A stretch of DNA of 64,000 nucleotides from Telluria antibiotica (GCF_011682055.1 NZ_JAAQOM010000001.1:434001-498000); one strand, 5' to 3'. Numbered from the stretch's first letter, positions 8,333-16,993 are shown. Program-made: numbers and translations. Notes: generated from the sequence alone by a model not told the origin.

Positions 8333-9469
8333 TCAGAATCGGTGCAGGATGCCGAGCTGCAGGCCGGCGAGCGCACGGCCGTTGACGTCGGCGCCGGCCA
8401 GGTTGGCCGACGGCGCCGCCGAGCTGCTGAAGCGGAAGCCCGCGCGCGCCTCGTTGGCCAGCCGGCTCGCAAAGCCGTACAACGTCGTGCGCTTCGAGAG
8501 TTCGTAATAGGTGCCCGCGTTGCAGCCGGCCGCGCCGGCGCCGCCGCCGCTCGTGTCGCGCAGGCGGCCATATAGGACCCCCACCCGCAGCCTGGGCGTG
8601 ACGCGAAAGTCGGCCGACAGCTGCCAGATGTTGTAGAAGCGGCGCGCGTGCGGGTCGGTGCCGGCCACGCCGTTGTTCGGCGAACCGATGTTGCTCAGGA
8701 TGGACGCGGCATTCCAGCCGTTGGCGTTATTCGTCGAATTATTGCTGCGCAGGACGGCTGCGTACAGCGTGCCGCGCCCGTATTTGTAGTTCAGGTAGGC
8801 GTTGTCGTAGCGGATGGCCGTGCGCACCGTTCCCGCATCCTCGGCCCAGGCACGCAGGCCGGCATAGCCGGCGCGCCACGGACCGCCCTGCCAGTCGACC
8901 GCCAGCTGGACGACCGGATGGCGGCCACGCACGCTGACGCCGTCATTTTCCGGCAGCGCGTAATGCACGCTGCCCTGCAACCCGGCGCGGCGCACGGTCT
9001 TGAACGACACGTCGTTCTCGTAGCGCGACGGCACGCCGAACGTGTTCACCACGGAACCGAACGTCGTGCGCTCCGTGTAGTCGATGGCGCCGCCGATCAG
9101 GAAGATATCGGTATTCTGGCGGCCGAGCCGCAGTTCGCCGATGGGTGTCTCGATGCCGATCCACGCCTGGCGGTCGAACAGGCGCGTCGACTCGGCGCTG
9201 GTCCCGGTGTCGGCGTTGTGGCCCAGTTCGAGCGTGTAGCGGACCTGCCAGCCGTTGCCCAAGTCTTCGGCGCCGCGAAAGCCCAGCCGGCTGCGCAGGA
9301 TCGCGCCGTCGTTCAGGCCCAGTACGTGGGCGCCGCTGTCGCTGCGGATGTAGCCGATGTACTCGTCGAAATTACCGTAGATGGTCACGCCGGAATCCGG
9401 TCCGGTGCCGGCCAGCGCCAGCGTCGGGCAAGCCGCCGCCAGGCAAGCGCACAAGGTGCTCACTTTCAT
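8333..9469 (-). CDS. Gram-negative trimeric porin (Burkholderiales type)
   Basis: A 378-residue outer-membrane protein with a cleavable signal (MKVSTLCACLAAACPTLALA). The mature start GVTIYGNFDEYIGYI matches the 'VTLYG-D' opening strand of betaproteobacterial porins. Diagnostic strands follow: SRLGFRGAEDLGNGWQVRYTLE, RLFDRQAWIGIETPIGELRLGRQ, and a C-terminal LGILHRF with the terminal Phe required by the BAM machinery. It lies between aroQ and the MFS carrier in the quinate operon and probably admits the aromatic/hydroxylated acids across the outer membrane. The AGGAGACAACC before ATG 9469 supports this start over the longer open frame. Confidence 0.92.
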   Translation of the reverse strand: MKVSTLCACLAAACPTLALAGTGPDSGVTIYGNFDEYIGYIRSDSGAHVLGLNDGAILRSRLGFRGAEDLGNGWQVRYTLELGHNADTGTSAESTRLFDRQAWIGIETPIGELRLGRQNTDIFLIGGAIDYTERTTFGSVVNTFGVPSRYENDVSFKTVRRAGLQGSVHYALPENDGVSVRGRHPVVQLAVDWQGGPWRAGYAGLRAWAEDAGTVRTAIRYDNAYLNYKYGRGTLYAAVLRSNNSTNNANGWNAASILSNIGSPNNGVAGTDPHARRFYNIWQLSADFRVTPRLRVGVLYGRLRDTSGGGAGAAGCNAGTYYELSKRTTLYGFASRLANEARAGFRFSSSAAPSANLAGADVNGRALAGLQLGILHRF

Positions 9470-9515
9470 GGTTGTCTCCTGATTGTCGTTATAGGTCTTG
9501 TTTTGTCGTGCGTGC

Positions 9516-9965
9516 TCAGGCGGCCAGCGCTGCGATCGCCAGCGCGTAGCCGCGGATGCCGAATCCCGCGATGACGCCTTCCGCGACGGGCGCAATCCAC
9601 GAGTGGTGGCGGAAGTCTTCACGCGCATGCACGTTCGTGATGTGCAGCTCGATCGTACGTACCCGCGCACCCGCGATCGCGTCGCGCAGGGCGAGCGACG
9701 TGTGCGTGTGCGCGCCAGCATTCAGCACCACGCCGGCCAACCTGCCCTCGGCCTGCGCCACGCCCGCCTCGTGCAGCGCGTCGATCAGTACGCCCTCGTG
9801 GTTCGACTGGCGGAAGTCGAGATCGAAACCGTGCTGCGCGCACGTGTCCATGCAAAGGCCCCGCACGTGGTCCAGCGTGTGCGCGCCGTACACGGCCGGT
9901 TCGCGCCGGCCCAGCAGGTTCAGGTTCGGCCCGTTCAGCACCAGCACTGCCTTCCTTGTCGTCAT
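9516..9965 (-). CDS. aroQ: Type II 3-dehydroquinate dehydratase
   Basis: The 149-residue protein is the usual length of the dodecameric type II dehydroquinase. The signature VLVLNGPNLNLLGRREPAVYG holds the catalytic Tyr loop; FRQSNHEGVLIDALHEA, NAGAHTHTSLALRDAI (catalytic His region) and IELHITNVHAREDFRHHS are all present. It converts 3-dehydroquinate to 3-dehydroshikimate. Here, overlapping the dehydroshikimate dehydratase gene by 4 bp (ATGA), it most likely serves quinate breakdown (the role called QuiB) rather than chorismate synthesis. Confidence 0.96.
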   Translation of the reverse strand: MTTRKAVLVLNGPNLNLLGRREPAVYGAHTLDHVRGLCMDTCAQHGFDLDFRQSNHEGVLIDALHEAGVAQAEGRLAGVVLNAGAHTHTSLALRDAIAGARVRTIELHITNVHAREDFRHHSWIAPVAEGVIAGFGIRGYALAIAALAA

Positions 9966-10846
9966 GCCGGGACCTCCACGCATGCTGCCTGGCGCACCTG
10001 CAGGCTGCGCCGCAGCACCTGGTCGGTCACCCACTTCGCGCTCGCATGCGCGCGCCGCGCGACGAAGTCCGGCGACAGCTGCTGGTAGTCGTCGTTGAAC
10101 ACCTCGAAGCTGTAGTCGCCCCGGTAGCCGGCGCGCGACAGGCAGCGCAGCATGCGCGCCAGCTCGTCCGAGTGTGCGCCTTCGCCGGGGTAGACGCGCA
10201 GGTGGCGGGCCGTTTCGAGCCGCTCCTCCGGGCTGCGCAGCTCCCGCCACATGTAGTCGGAAAGCTGCACCAGCGCGATCCGGTCGCTGGGGATTTCGTC
10301 GATGCCGTCGATGTCGCCGCGGTTGGCGAGGATGTGGTACGAGTCCAGCACGACGCCGAGGTTGGCGTGGTCCGCCAGCGCGACCGCGTCCCACGACTGC
10401 GTGAACTGGTTCACGTGCCGGCCCCACGACAGCGCCTCGTAGCCGATGCGCACCCCGAGCGGCACCGCGAGCGTGGCCAGCTTGGCGAGCTGGCGCGCGA
10501 TCAGGCCGATGTCGCCGCTGGCGTGGCTTGACGTGCTGGAACACACCATCAGCAGTGGCGCGCCCACGGCGCGGCAGACCTCGAGCATCTGGCGGGCGAC
10601 ATCGAGCTTGTACTCGTGCAGGTTCCCGTCGAGGCCCTCGTAATCGCGCATCACCTGGATGCCGGTCACGCGCTGGCCGCTCGCGCGCACCAGCTCCACG
10701 GCCGCGGCAAGGCCGCCCGGATATCCGGTCAGGTCGCGCGCCCACAGCATGATCTGCGCAAAGCCGGCCGCGCGCGATGCCGCCAGCTTGGTCGCCAGCG
10801 AGCCGCCGAGGGTAATGGTGTCCATGCCGAAGCTCGCGAGATTCAT
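9962..10846 (-). CDS. 3-dehydroshikimate dehydratase (QuiC/AsbF-like TIM barrel)
   Basis: The 294-residue protein is a xylose-isomerase-like TIM barrel. The metal ligand set expected for bacterial 3-dehydroshikimate dehydratases is visible in order: Glu137 in IGYEALSWGRHVNQ, Asp168 in VVLDSYHI, Gln194 in ALVQLSDY and Glu248 in YSFEVFND. The enzyme turns 3-dehydroshikimate into protocatechuate. In Pseudomonas QuiC1 this domain is fused to an HPPD-like domain; here it stands alone and the HPPD-like half is encoded two genes upstream. Its ATG overlaps the stop of the shikimate dehydrogenase-like gene (ATGA) and its stop overlaps aroQ. Confidence 0.85.
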   Translation of the reverse strand: MNLASFGMDTITLGGSLATKLAASRAAGFAQIMLWARDLTGYPGGLAAAVELVRASGQRVTGIQVMRDYEGLDGNLHEYKLDVARQMLEVCRAVGAPLLMVCSSTSSHASGDIGLIARQLAKLATLAVPLGVRIGYEALSWGRHVNQFTQSWDAVALADHANLGVVLDSYHILANRGDIDGIDEIPSDRIALVQLSDYMWRELRSPEERLETARHLRVYPGEGAHSDELARMLRCLSRAGYRGDYSFEVFNDDYQQLSPDFVARRAHASAKWVTDQVLRRSLQVRQAACVEVPA

Positions 10847-11688
10847 AGCACCTCCAGTGCGCGGAATGCGGATGCGGGCACGCCGGGCCAGCCGAACAGT
10901 TCCAGGTACAGCGGCGACTGCTCGATCATCATCTCCTTGCCCTTCTGGATGCGGCAGCCGCGCGCCTGCGCTTCCGCCAGCAGCCGCGTCGTCTCGATCT
11001 TCATGCCGCAATCGGCCACGATGCACGCGGCATCCACGCCGCGCAGGTCGATCGGCAGCGGGTCGTCCGTGTGCATGCCCAACGGTGTGCAGTTCACGAC
11101 GACGTCGTAGCCTTCAGCGACGGGCCGTCCCAGGCCGACGACGGTGCCGGGATAGGCGGCCTGCAGCCGGGATCGCAACGCCGCCGCCTGATCCGCGCGG
11201 TTGTCGCACACGTCGAGACGTGCGATGCCACGCGCTGCCAGGGCGGCCGCGACCGCGCAGCCGACGCCGCCGCTGCCGACGACGAGCGCACGTCCCTGCT
11301 CCCAGGGAAACGCGGCGCCGCCGCACGTGCGGTCGAAGGCGCGAATGAAACCTTCGCCGTCGATCAGATCGCCGTGGACGACGCCCTCGGGCCCCTTGTA
11401 GATGGCATTGCAGGCGCCGGCCAGCGCGGCGCGCGCGCTGACGACGTCGACCGCCCCCACGCTCGCGGGCTTGTGCGGAATGGATACGAAAATGCCGCCC
11501 ACGTTCTCGACGGCCATGAGCATACGCACCGCGGCAGCGTATGCGTCCGGGGCGATCTTCAGCGGGACCACGCGCGCATCGATGCCGTGCCGCTTGAAAT
11601 ACGTGTTGAACAGGATCGGCGCCTTGACCTGTTCGACCGGCCAGCCGATGACGGGGAAGATTTTCGTGGTGCCGGAGATCTCAAGCAT
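10843..11688 (-). CDS. Shikimate/quinate dehydrogenase-like protein (AroE family)
   Basis: The 281-residue protein shows the shikimate dehydrogenase layout. An N-terminal substrate domain has VSIPHKPASV (catalytic Lys) and GACNAIY; the conserved Asp lies in HGDLIDGEGFIRAF. A Rossmann domain follows with LVVGSGGVGCAVAAALAARG, and VVNCTPLGMH and a C-terminal KGKEMMIEQSPLYLELF segment complete it. The biosynthetic NTDG is changed to LIDG, and the nucleotide loop is GSGGVG rather than GAGGA. Both fit a catabolic paralogue that oxidises shikimate or quinate. GGGAGG precedes ATG 11688. It overlaps the upstream VOC gene by 8 bp and the downstream dehydratase gene by 4 bp. Confidence 0.88.
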   Translation of the reverse strand: MLEISGTTKIFPVIGWPVEQVKAPILFNTYFKRHGIDARVVPLKIAPDAYAAAVRMLMAVENVGGIFVSIPHKPASVGAVDVVSARAALAGACNAIYKGPEGVVHGDLIDGEGFIRAFDRTCGGAAFPWEQGRALVVGSGGVGCAVAAALAARGIARLDVCDNRADQAAALRSRLQAAYPGTVVGLGRPVAEGYDVVVNCTPLGMHTDDPLPIDLRGVDAACIVADCGMKIETTRLLAEAQARGCRIQKGKEMMIEQSPLYLELFGWPGVPASAFRALEVL

Positions 11689-12562
11689 GACGGCCTCCCG
11701 GTTGGCTTGCGACAAGCTCGAAGCTGACACCCTGCACGAGCTGGGTCAGCGCGCCCTTCGCATCCTCCGTCGGCGCGGTGGGATCGAGGAACGGCACGCC
11801 GCGGGCCTGCAGTGCGCGCACGGCTTGTGCCACGCCCGGCACGCCGAAGCCGACGCGGATCAGCTGCTCTTCCCAGCGCAGGCCGGCCGCGCCCTCGGGC
11901 GGTTCGACCAGCTGGACGTAGAACCCGCCGCACGGACTTTCCAGCAGCGTGCCCTTGTGGACGACGCCGAACCAGTGCCCTTCCGCCAGCGGGCGGAACG
12001 CCATCAGCTGGCGGTAAAAATCCGTCCATTCCGGCGTGCGGCCGGCGCCGATGGCCTGCACGACCCCGAACAGGTGCATGCCTGCCAGTGCCGGCGGCGC
12101 GGGAGGCGCGCCCGGAATCGGGCGGAAGTCCACGTCGTAGATCGAGAAGTCGCGGAAGCTGTCGACGAAGTAGAGGATCGAATCCCCGGGACCGTGCACG
12201 CCCGGGATGTTCAGTTCCATCACGCCAGCCCGCGTCGGGATGGGCCAGGCGCCGAGGTCGAGCGCACGACGGTAAGCCTGGCTCGCGTCCCGCACGCGCA
12301 ACGCGACGGCGCCGATCACGGTGGCCTGCGGATCGCCGTCCGACTGCGGGAGCGAGCGGCGGTCGGCGTTCACGATCAGGTGCATGTTGCCTTGGCGGTA
12401 AAGTGTCACTTCGCGCGAACGGTGCCGCGCGGTGGCCACGAAGCCCAGCTGCTCCAGCTGCGCGCCGAGCGCCTGCGGCCGGGTCGTGGCGTATTCGATG
12501 AATTCGATGCCGTCGATGCCGAGCGGATTGTCGGCGTCGGGTGGCGAAGGTTGCCTGTCCAT
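11681..12562 (-). CDS. HPPD-like VOC protein (stand-alone counterpart of the QuiC C-terminal domain)
   Basis: The 293-residue protein begins NPLGIDGIEFIEYAT and continues ARHRSREVTLYRQGNMHLIVN, closely following the N-terminal half of 4-hydroxyphenylpyruvate dioxygenases. Two glyoxalase-type domains are recognisable. By eye, the first iron ligand of HPPD corresponds to His163 (GMHLFGVV) and the third to Glu282 (FELVAS). The second falls on Arg236 (QLIRVGF) where HPPD has His. As first gene of the dehydroshikimate operon it matches the C-terminal half of fused QuiC proteins more than a true tyrosine-pathway HPPD. ATG 12562 has AAGGA 5 bases upstream. Its own activity is unknown. Confidence 0.75.
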   Translation of the reverse strand: MDRQPSPPDADNPLGIDGIEFIEYATTRPQALGAQLEQLGFVATARHRSREVTLYRQGNMHLIVNADRRSLPQSDGDPQATVIGAVALRVRDASQAYRRALDLGAWPIPTRAGVMELNIPGVHGPGDSILYFVDSFRDFSIYDVDFRPIPGAPPAPPALAGMHLFGVVQAIGAGRTPEWTDFYRQLMAFRPLAEGHWFGVVHKGTLLESPCGGFYVQLVEPPEGAAGLRWEEQLIRVGFGVPGVAQAVRALQARGVPFLDPTAPTEDAKGALTQLVQGVSFELVASQPGGRHA

Positions 12563-12656
12563 GGTGTTCCTTGCGTAACGATGTACGACGCAGTATAGGA
12601 AGGACAATTCGACAAAAATACGGGGGCAAACCGGAGAAAATGCGACAATCGCTCCG

Positions 12657-12677
12657 TTTGCGCGATTAGCGCACAAA
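12657..12677. promoter_or_regulatory. Palindromic operator candidate for the divergent IclR regulator
   Basis: A 21-bp imperfect palindrome (8 of 10 base pairs match) with outer arms TTTG/CAAA and inner arms GCG/CGC. It lies 19 bp before the iclR-type ATG and about 95 bp from the catabolic operon start, in the only divergent region of the cluster (12563-12695). IclR proteins such as PcaR/PobR bind short palindromes in this setting, so joint control of both promoters is the obvious inference. Confidence 0.5.
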
Positions 12678-12695
12678 ATGCCCGAAATCTAAACC

Positions 12696-13478
12696 ATGAA
12701 AAAAACCGAACCCATCGACATTGAGGTCGCCCAGCGCGACATCATCGAGGCTCTCGTAACAGGCATCGACGTGATTACCGCGTTCAACGACGAGCACGCG
12801 CGCCTCACTGCCACGGCCGTCGCGGAACGGATCGGCATCAGCCGCAGCGCCGCGCGGCGCTACCTCCTCACGCTCGTGCATACCGGCATGGCGGTGACGG
12901 ACGGCCGTGTCTTCTGGCTGACCGCGAAAGTGCTCACGCTCGGGCGCGCCTATCTCGACTCGGCACGCCTGCCACGCGCCATCGTGCCCTATCTGCAGCA
13001 CTTGACCGCGCAGTTGCAAGAATCAACCAATTACTCGGTGCTGGAGCGCGACGACGTCGTCTACGTCAGCCGCGTGAACGCGCCGCGCCACGTGACGCCG
13101 GGCTTCGAGCCGGGCACGCGCCTGCCCGCCTATGCGTCGACCGCCGGCCGTGTGCTGCTGGCGGCGCTCCCGGACGACGAATTGCAGGCCTACCTCGCGC
13201 GCGTGGAACTGGTGCCATTCACGCACATGACGGTCCTCGACAAGGACCAGTTGCTGCGCGAGTTGCAGGGCATCCGCGCACAGGGTTTCGGCGTCACCGA
13301 AAACCAGTACGAGATCGGCATGCGCGGCATTTCGGTGCCGCTCAAGAGTCGGCGTGGACGCCTGATCGGGGCACTGTCCGTTTCGATGTCGAGCGCGAAC
13401 GGCTCCACTGCGGAAGCGACCGCGAAATGCGTCCCGGCGCTGCAGGCGACTGCGAATACGCTCATGTTGTGGGTCTGA
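12696..13478 (+). CDS. IclR-family transcriptional regulator (PcaR/PobR-like)
   Basis: The 260-residue protein has an N-terminal winged helix (LTATAVAERIGISRSAARRYLLTL, residues about 46-66) and an effector domain containing YVSRVNAPRHVT, GTRLPAYASTAGRVLLAAL and FGVTENQYEIGMRGISVPLK. These are typical of IclR proteins that sense protocatechuate, 4-hydroxybenzoate or beta-ketoadipate. It is divergent from the quinate operon and probably activates or represses it in response to a pathway compound. The start ATG 12696 has no strong Shine-Dalgarno. A tiny 4-codon frame starts at 12678 just upstream. Confidence 0.93.
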   Translation: MKKTEPIDIEVAQRDIIEALVTGIDVITAFNDEHARLTATAVAERIGISRSAARRYLLTLVHTGMAVTDGRVFWLTAKVLTLGRAYLDSARLPRAIVPYLQHLTAQLQESTNYSVLERDDVVYVSRVNAPRHVTPGFEPGTRLPAYASTAGRVLLAALPDDELQAYLARVELVPFTHMTVLDKDQLLRELQGIRAQGFGVTENQYEIGMRGISVPLKSRRGRLIGALSVSMSSANGSTAEATAKCVPALQATANTLMLWV

Positions 13479-14344
13479 GTGCCAATCGCGACGGGCTGTC
13501 AACCCGGGATGACATCCTGCGCTCTGCATCGTGGTCCGTCTCGTACTGCCGCCACTCGATGATCAATGGCTGAGCTAAGTGCCCGAGTTTCCAAGGCTTT
13601 TCAAATTGGCACTTCGACAACACCGTTGGCTGTACGATGCTCTCATCGACCCGACATGCGCTCGCCCCGCCTTTTAGCAAGAGTTTCGAACAAATTATTG
13701 TTCGCGTGCGGCGGTATCCGCCATGTCGCCTATGAAAATGGCGATTTTCGGACTTACCCCGGCGCCTATCCACGCGGCCTTCGCCAAATGCTGCGCCGTC
13801 GTTCTCGCGAAACCATTACAAAAAATAGTTACATAACAATATCGATGACCACGTAACCGCGGCCAATCAGTATTGCCACCAAGCGGCGCACCGCAGTCTC
13901 ACATCGAGTACGCGAGGACAGAATCGCAGCCCGTCTAAGTAGTCACGAAAAATTTACTGTGAACTCTGCCCAGAATCCTTTCATCAAGGATTGGATTTCG
14001 TCGAGCCGCGCCGCGCCGTTCATGGCGACGACATGACGCCAGAAGTCTTTCTATCTCGCCTGTCAGGCTCGCCTGCACATTGCGTGTGCATCGGCTCCCT
14101 CAACTAGACGCAGGCATTCGCTAAACCGACCGGTCGAATAATATGGGACGTCATCGCGCAAGGCATGCCACAGGAAACAATTTTGCAGTAGGACGTCGGC
14201 TAAACAAATGGCGATGTGCCGGCGCGGCAAGCCGCTCTCTGGAGTGCAACGAGACTGCAAAAACCAGATCGCCGCACAGCGACGAGACAACCTGACGTAT
14301 TGTGACGACGACAACCAAAATCGCCAACAATTCAATCGGGCCTC
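13479..14344. other. 866-bp stretch without a convincing gene
   Basis: The base composition is less GC-rich than the flanking genes and no frame shows codon bias or a recognisable family. The short frames near 13566-13856 (+) and 14063-14335 (-) have cysteine/tryptophan-rich, low-complexity translations without domain signals. The stretch contains copy A of the four-copy element (13551-13639) and a 10-bp palindrome CGACCGGTCG at 14127-14136. It looks like eroded intergenic DNA between the quinate cluster and the LysR/SDR pair. Confidence 0.5.
13551..13639 (-). repeat. Copy A of a four-copy dispersed element
   Basis: This copy carries CCACTCGATGATCAATGG at its low-coordinate end and CTTCGACAACACCGTTGGCT followed by GTACGATG at the other. 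The latter half matches copy B (18394-18485) at about 23 of 29 positions. It lacks the CTCCC bases and the nearby terminator found with the other three copies, so it is the most decayed. Confidence 0.6.
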
Positions 14345-15253
14345 TTAACCCGCCGGCAAAGAGCCGCTACCGTTCAGGGCTGGAATTTTCGAAAACACGT
14401 CAGCCATGAAATCCATGAAAACGAGCGCCCGCGTCGGCAGCAGTCTGTTTGCAACATAAACGATCTGCACCGGAACAGGTGGCGCAGTGTAACTCGTCAG
14501 GATGAACTGCAAGCGGCCGCTGCGCAGCCCGCGCTCGAACAGCCACGCCGGTCCATGTCCGACGCCTAAGCCTGCCTCGACGGCAGCACCCACGGCGTCC
14601 GGCGAGTTGACCCTGAACCTTCCTGATATCGGAATGTCGACATCTCGAAAACGCCAAACCGCTCCAGACGACAGCAGCGTGTAAATGACGCAGTCGTGGT
14701 CACGCAGGTCATCCGGTGTCTGCGGGACTCCACGTTTGGCTAAGTAGTCGGTGCCCGCCACAAAGACGCGTTCGTAGCATCCTAGACGGCGCGCACGCAG
14801 AGCGCTGTCCTCCAGGTTGCCGATGCGAATGGCAAGTTCGGTCCCTTCATTGATCAGGTCCACGTAGCGATCGTTAAGCTGAAGATCCAGCGTCAACCGA
14901 GGATACCGCTCCAAAAATGCCGGCACATGCGGCAACACGAATGCGTGCGCAAGCGCTGTTGGACAGGCGACACGCAACAGCCCCGAAGGCTCGACGTTGT
15001 TCCTGAAGGACGATTCAGATTCATCGACAGCATCGAGGATTCGCCGAACGTCGGCATAGTAGCGCTCCCCCTCCGGGGTCAACGACAGCTTGCGCGTGGA
15101 CCGGTAAAGCAGTCGTGTCTGCAAACGGTCCTCCAACGCCGCCACGTAGCGGCTGACATTCGGCTGCCCAAGGCCCAGGTCACGGCCGGCAGCAGAAAAG
15201 CTTCCTGTCTCTACGGCACGCGCGAAACATGTCATCAAAAGAAAGCGGTCCAT
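14345..15253 (-). CDS. LysR-family transcriptional regulator
   Basis: The 302-residue protein has the LysR winged helix at residues 1-60 (AVETGSFSAAGRDLGLGQPNVSRYVAALE) and the two-lobed effector domain (LLRVACPTALAHAFVLPHVP; TELAIRIGNLEDSALRARRL). The sequence class is that of small activators/repressors next to short-chain dehydrogenases. I prefer ATG 15253 (MDRFLLM), where LysR homology begins, over the ATG ten codons upstream. It is divergent from the SDR gene across 126 bp containing an inverted repeat. It probably controls that gene and itself. Confidence 0.9.
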   Translation of the reverse strand: MDRFLLMTCFARAVETGSFSAAGRDLGLGQPNVSRYVAALEDRLQTRLLYRSTRKLSLTPEGERYYADVRRILDAVDESESSFRNNVEPSGLLRVACPTALAHAFVLPHVPAFLERYPRLTLDLQLNDRYVDLINEGTELAIRIGNLEDSALRARRLGCYERVFVAGTDYLAKRGVPQTPDDLRDHDCVIYTLLSSGAVWRFRDVDIPISGRFRVNSPDAVGAAVEAGLGVGHGPAWLFERGLRSGRLQFILTSYTAPPVPVQIVYVANRLLPTRALVFMDFMADVFSKIPALNGSGSLPAG

Positions 15254-15311
15254 AGTCTGCCCATATTCATGCGAAAAACGCATGAATTATATACAGAATC
15301 GTTGTCTTCTC

Positions 15312-15333
15312 GATGTTTCAGCATGAGAACATC
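15312..15333. promoter_or_regulatory. Inverted repeat between divergent LysR and SDR genes
   Basis: GATGTT and AACATC form perfect 6-bp arms separated by 10 bp, 47 bp before the SDR start and 59 bp before the LysR start. The layout is that of a LysR regulator binding site, although the canonical T-N11-A spacing is not exact. Support is positional only. Confidence 0.35.
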
Positions 15334-15379
15334 ATGTCTCTTCCACGACCAACTTGGTCGTCATTTACAGGAGAAATCA

Positions 15380-16132
15380 ATGTCGCGCTTACAAGGCAAA
15401 CGTACTCTTATCACCGGAGGCACCAGTGGCATCGGGCTCGAGACGGCAAAGCAGTTTCTGGCGGAAGGCGCCCGTGTCATCGTCACGGGCGTGAATCCCG
15501 AGTCGATCGCAAAGGCGCAGGCCGAACTGGGACCGGAAGTCCCGGTATTGCGCGCTGACTCAGCAAGCGTAGCCGCACAAAAGCAGTTAGCACAAACCAT
15601 CAAGGACCACTACGGCCAACTGGACATTGCCTTTCTGAACGCCGGCGTGTCGGTCTGGGTGCCCATCGAGGAATGGACGGAAGAGATGTTCGACCGCTCT
15701 TTTGACATCAACGTCAAAGGTCCCTACTTCCTGCTGCAGGCATTGCTCCCGGTCTTCGCCAATCCCGCTTCAGTCGTACTCACCACCTCCGTTAGCGCGC
15801 ATGCCGGCGCTGACCGCTCGTCGGTCTATGCTGCCACGAAGGCCGCGCTCCTGAACATGTCCAAGACCCTTTCTACGGAATTGCTGGGACGTGGCATTCG
15901 TGTGAACGCGGTCAGCCCGGGCCCGGTCGAGACGCCGCTGTACGACAAACTCGGGATTCCGGATGCCTACCGCGAACAGGTCAACAAGGATATTGCCGCG
16001 AGCATTCCGCTTGGCCGCTTCGGCACGGCCGACGAGGTGGCCCAAGCCGTCCTGTATCTGGCTTCGGACGAGTCTCGCTGGACGGTAGGATCCGAAATCG
16101 TCGTTGACGGCGGGCGCCTGCTGAACGGTTAG
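15380..16132 (+). CDS. Short-chain dehydrogenase/reductase
   Basis: The 250-residue classical SDR has TGGTSGIGLETAKQF (TGxxxGIG cofactor loop, near residue 12), LNAG (NAG motif), Ser in TTSVSAHAG and YAATKAALL (YxxxK catalytic pair), then RVNAVSPGPVETPLY. It is an NAD(P)-dependent oxidoreductase of unknown substrate. Start ATG 15380 follows ACAGGAGA; the longer in-frame extension upstream reads through the promoter region and is rejected. Divergent LysR neighbours of this type commonly regulate such enzymes. Confidence 0.92.
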   Translation: MSRLQGKRTLITGGTSGIGLETAKQFLAEGARVIVTGVNPESIAKAQAELGPEVPVLRADSASVAAQKQLAQTIKDHYGQLDIAFLNAGVSVWVPIEEWTEEMFDRSFDINVKGPYFLLQALLPVFANPASVVLTTSVSAHAGADRSSVYAATKAALLNMSKTLSTELLGRGIRVNAVSPGPVETPLYDKLGIPDAYREQVNKDIAASIPLGRFGTADEVAQAVLYLASDESRWTVGSEIVVDGGRLLNG

Positions 16133-16315
16133 GCACACAGCACAGGCGTTCGGCGAATGCGGCCCGGCTTCGGCCGAGTCGACGACACGCTGAACGTCTG
16201 CTGCGGGGCTGGGCGACAAAGCCTCCAGTCCAACCATCAGGCGACAGCGGTACGCAATAAATAAGACCTCGTCCGCTGTTTCCTCTCCATGAGCGATTGA
16301 CCGCATCACATCACT

Positions 16316-16993
16316 ATGACTGCACTTACCCTGATAAGCCACCCGCTTTGCCCCTTCGTCCAGCGCGCCGCGATCGTGCTTCTCGAGAAATGCGTAGCAT
16401 TCGATCGGATAGACGTCGACCTGTCGGCCAAGCCGGACTGGTTCCTGGCACTTTCGCCGACGGGCAAGGTACCGGTACTCAAGGTGCGCCAAGCGGATGC
16501 CGAGGACGCGATCCTGTTCGAAAGCATCGTGATTTGCGAGTACCTCAACGAAACGCAAGGCGGAGCGCCGATGTACCCTCATGACGCGCTACTACGCGCC
16601 CGGCAACGTGCTTGGATCGAGTTTGCCGGACAGACGTTCGCAGACGCCTGGCAGTTTCTCCACGCTCGCGACTCCGCGACCGCCGCGGCGAAGCGCGCGG
16701 CATTTCGCGAGCGGCTTGGCAAACTCGAGTCTGCAATGAACATCGGGCCGTTTTTCGATAGCGCGGCCTTTGGCATGGTCGACGCGGTTTACGCCCCGCT
16801 CTTCCGTTACTTTGACATCATCGACGCCGCGGTCGCGCAGCCGATTTTCGACGGTCTTCCGCGCATTTCGGCATGGCGTACTGCGCTAGCAAAACGTCCC
16901 AGCGTGCAAAATGCCGTCGTTGAAGACTATGCCAGTCGTTTCCTGAAGCATCTCCATCAGCAAGGAGCACTCATCGTTGCTGCCCGGCCGTAG
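16316..16993 (+). CDS. Glutathione S-transferase family protein
   Basis: The 225-residue protein has a thioredoxin-like N-terminal domain (LISHPLCPFVQRAAIVLLEK; SPTGKVPVLKV with the cis-Pro; FESIVICEYLNET for glutathione binding) and an all-helical C-terminal domain. The CPFVQR motif is that of omega/beta-like GSTs with a catalytic Cys. It lies 183 bp downstream of the SDR gene in the same direction. A detoxification role with that reductase is possible but not shown. Confidence 0.9.
   Translation: MTALTLISHPLCPFVQRAAIVLLEKCVAFDRIDVDLSAKPDWFLALSPTGKVPVLKVRQADAEDAILFESIVICEYLNETQGGAPMYPHDALLRARQRAWIEFAGQTFADAWQFLHARDSATAAAKRAAFRERLGKLESAMNIGPFFDSAAFGMVDAVYAPLFRYFDIIDAAVAQPIFDGLPRISAWRTALAKRPSVQNAVVEDYASRFLKHLHQQGALIVAARP

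Noticed and set aside
14127-14136. Perfect palindrome CGACCGGTCG resembling a TetR-type operator
   Set aside because: Only 10 bp, no TetR gene or promoter nearby, and such GC palindromes arise by chance in this composition.
14063-14335. A 90-codon minus-strand frame
   Set aside because: No codon bias, ribosome site or domain; it lies in low-GC eroded intergenic DNA.
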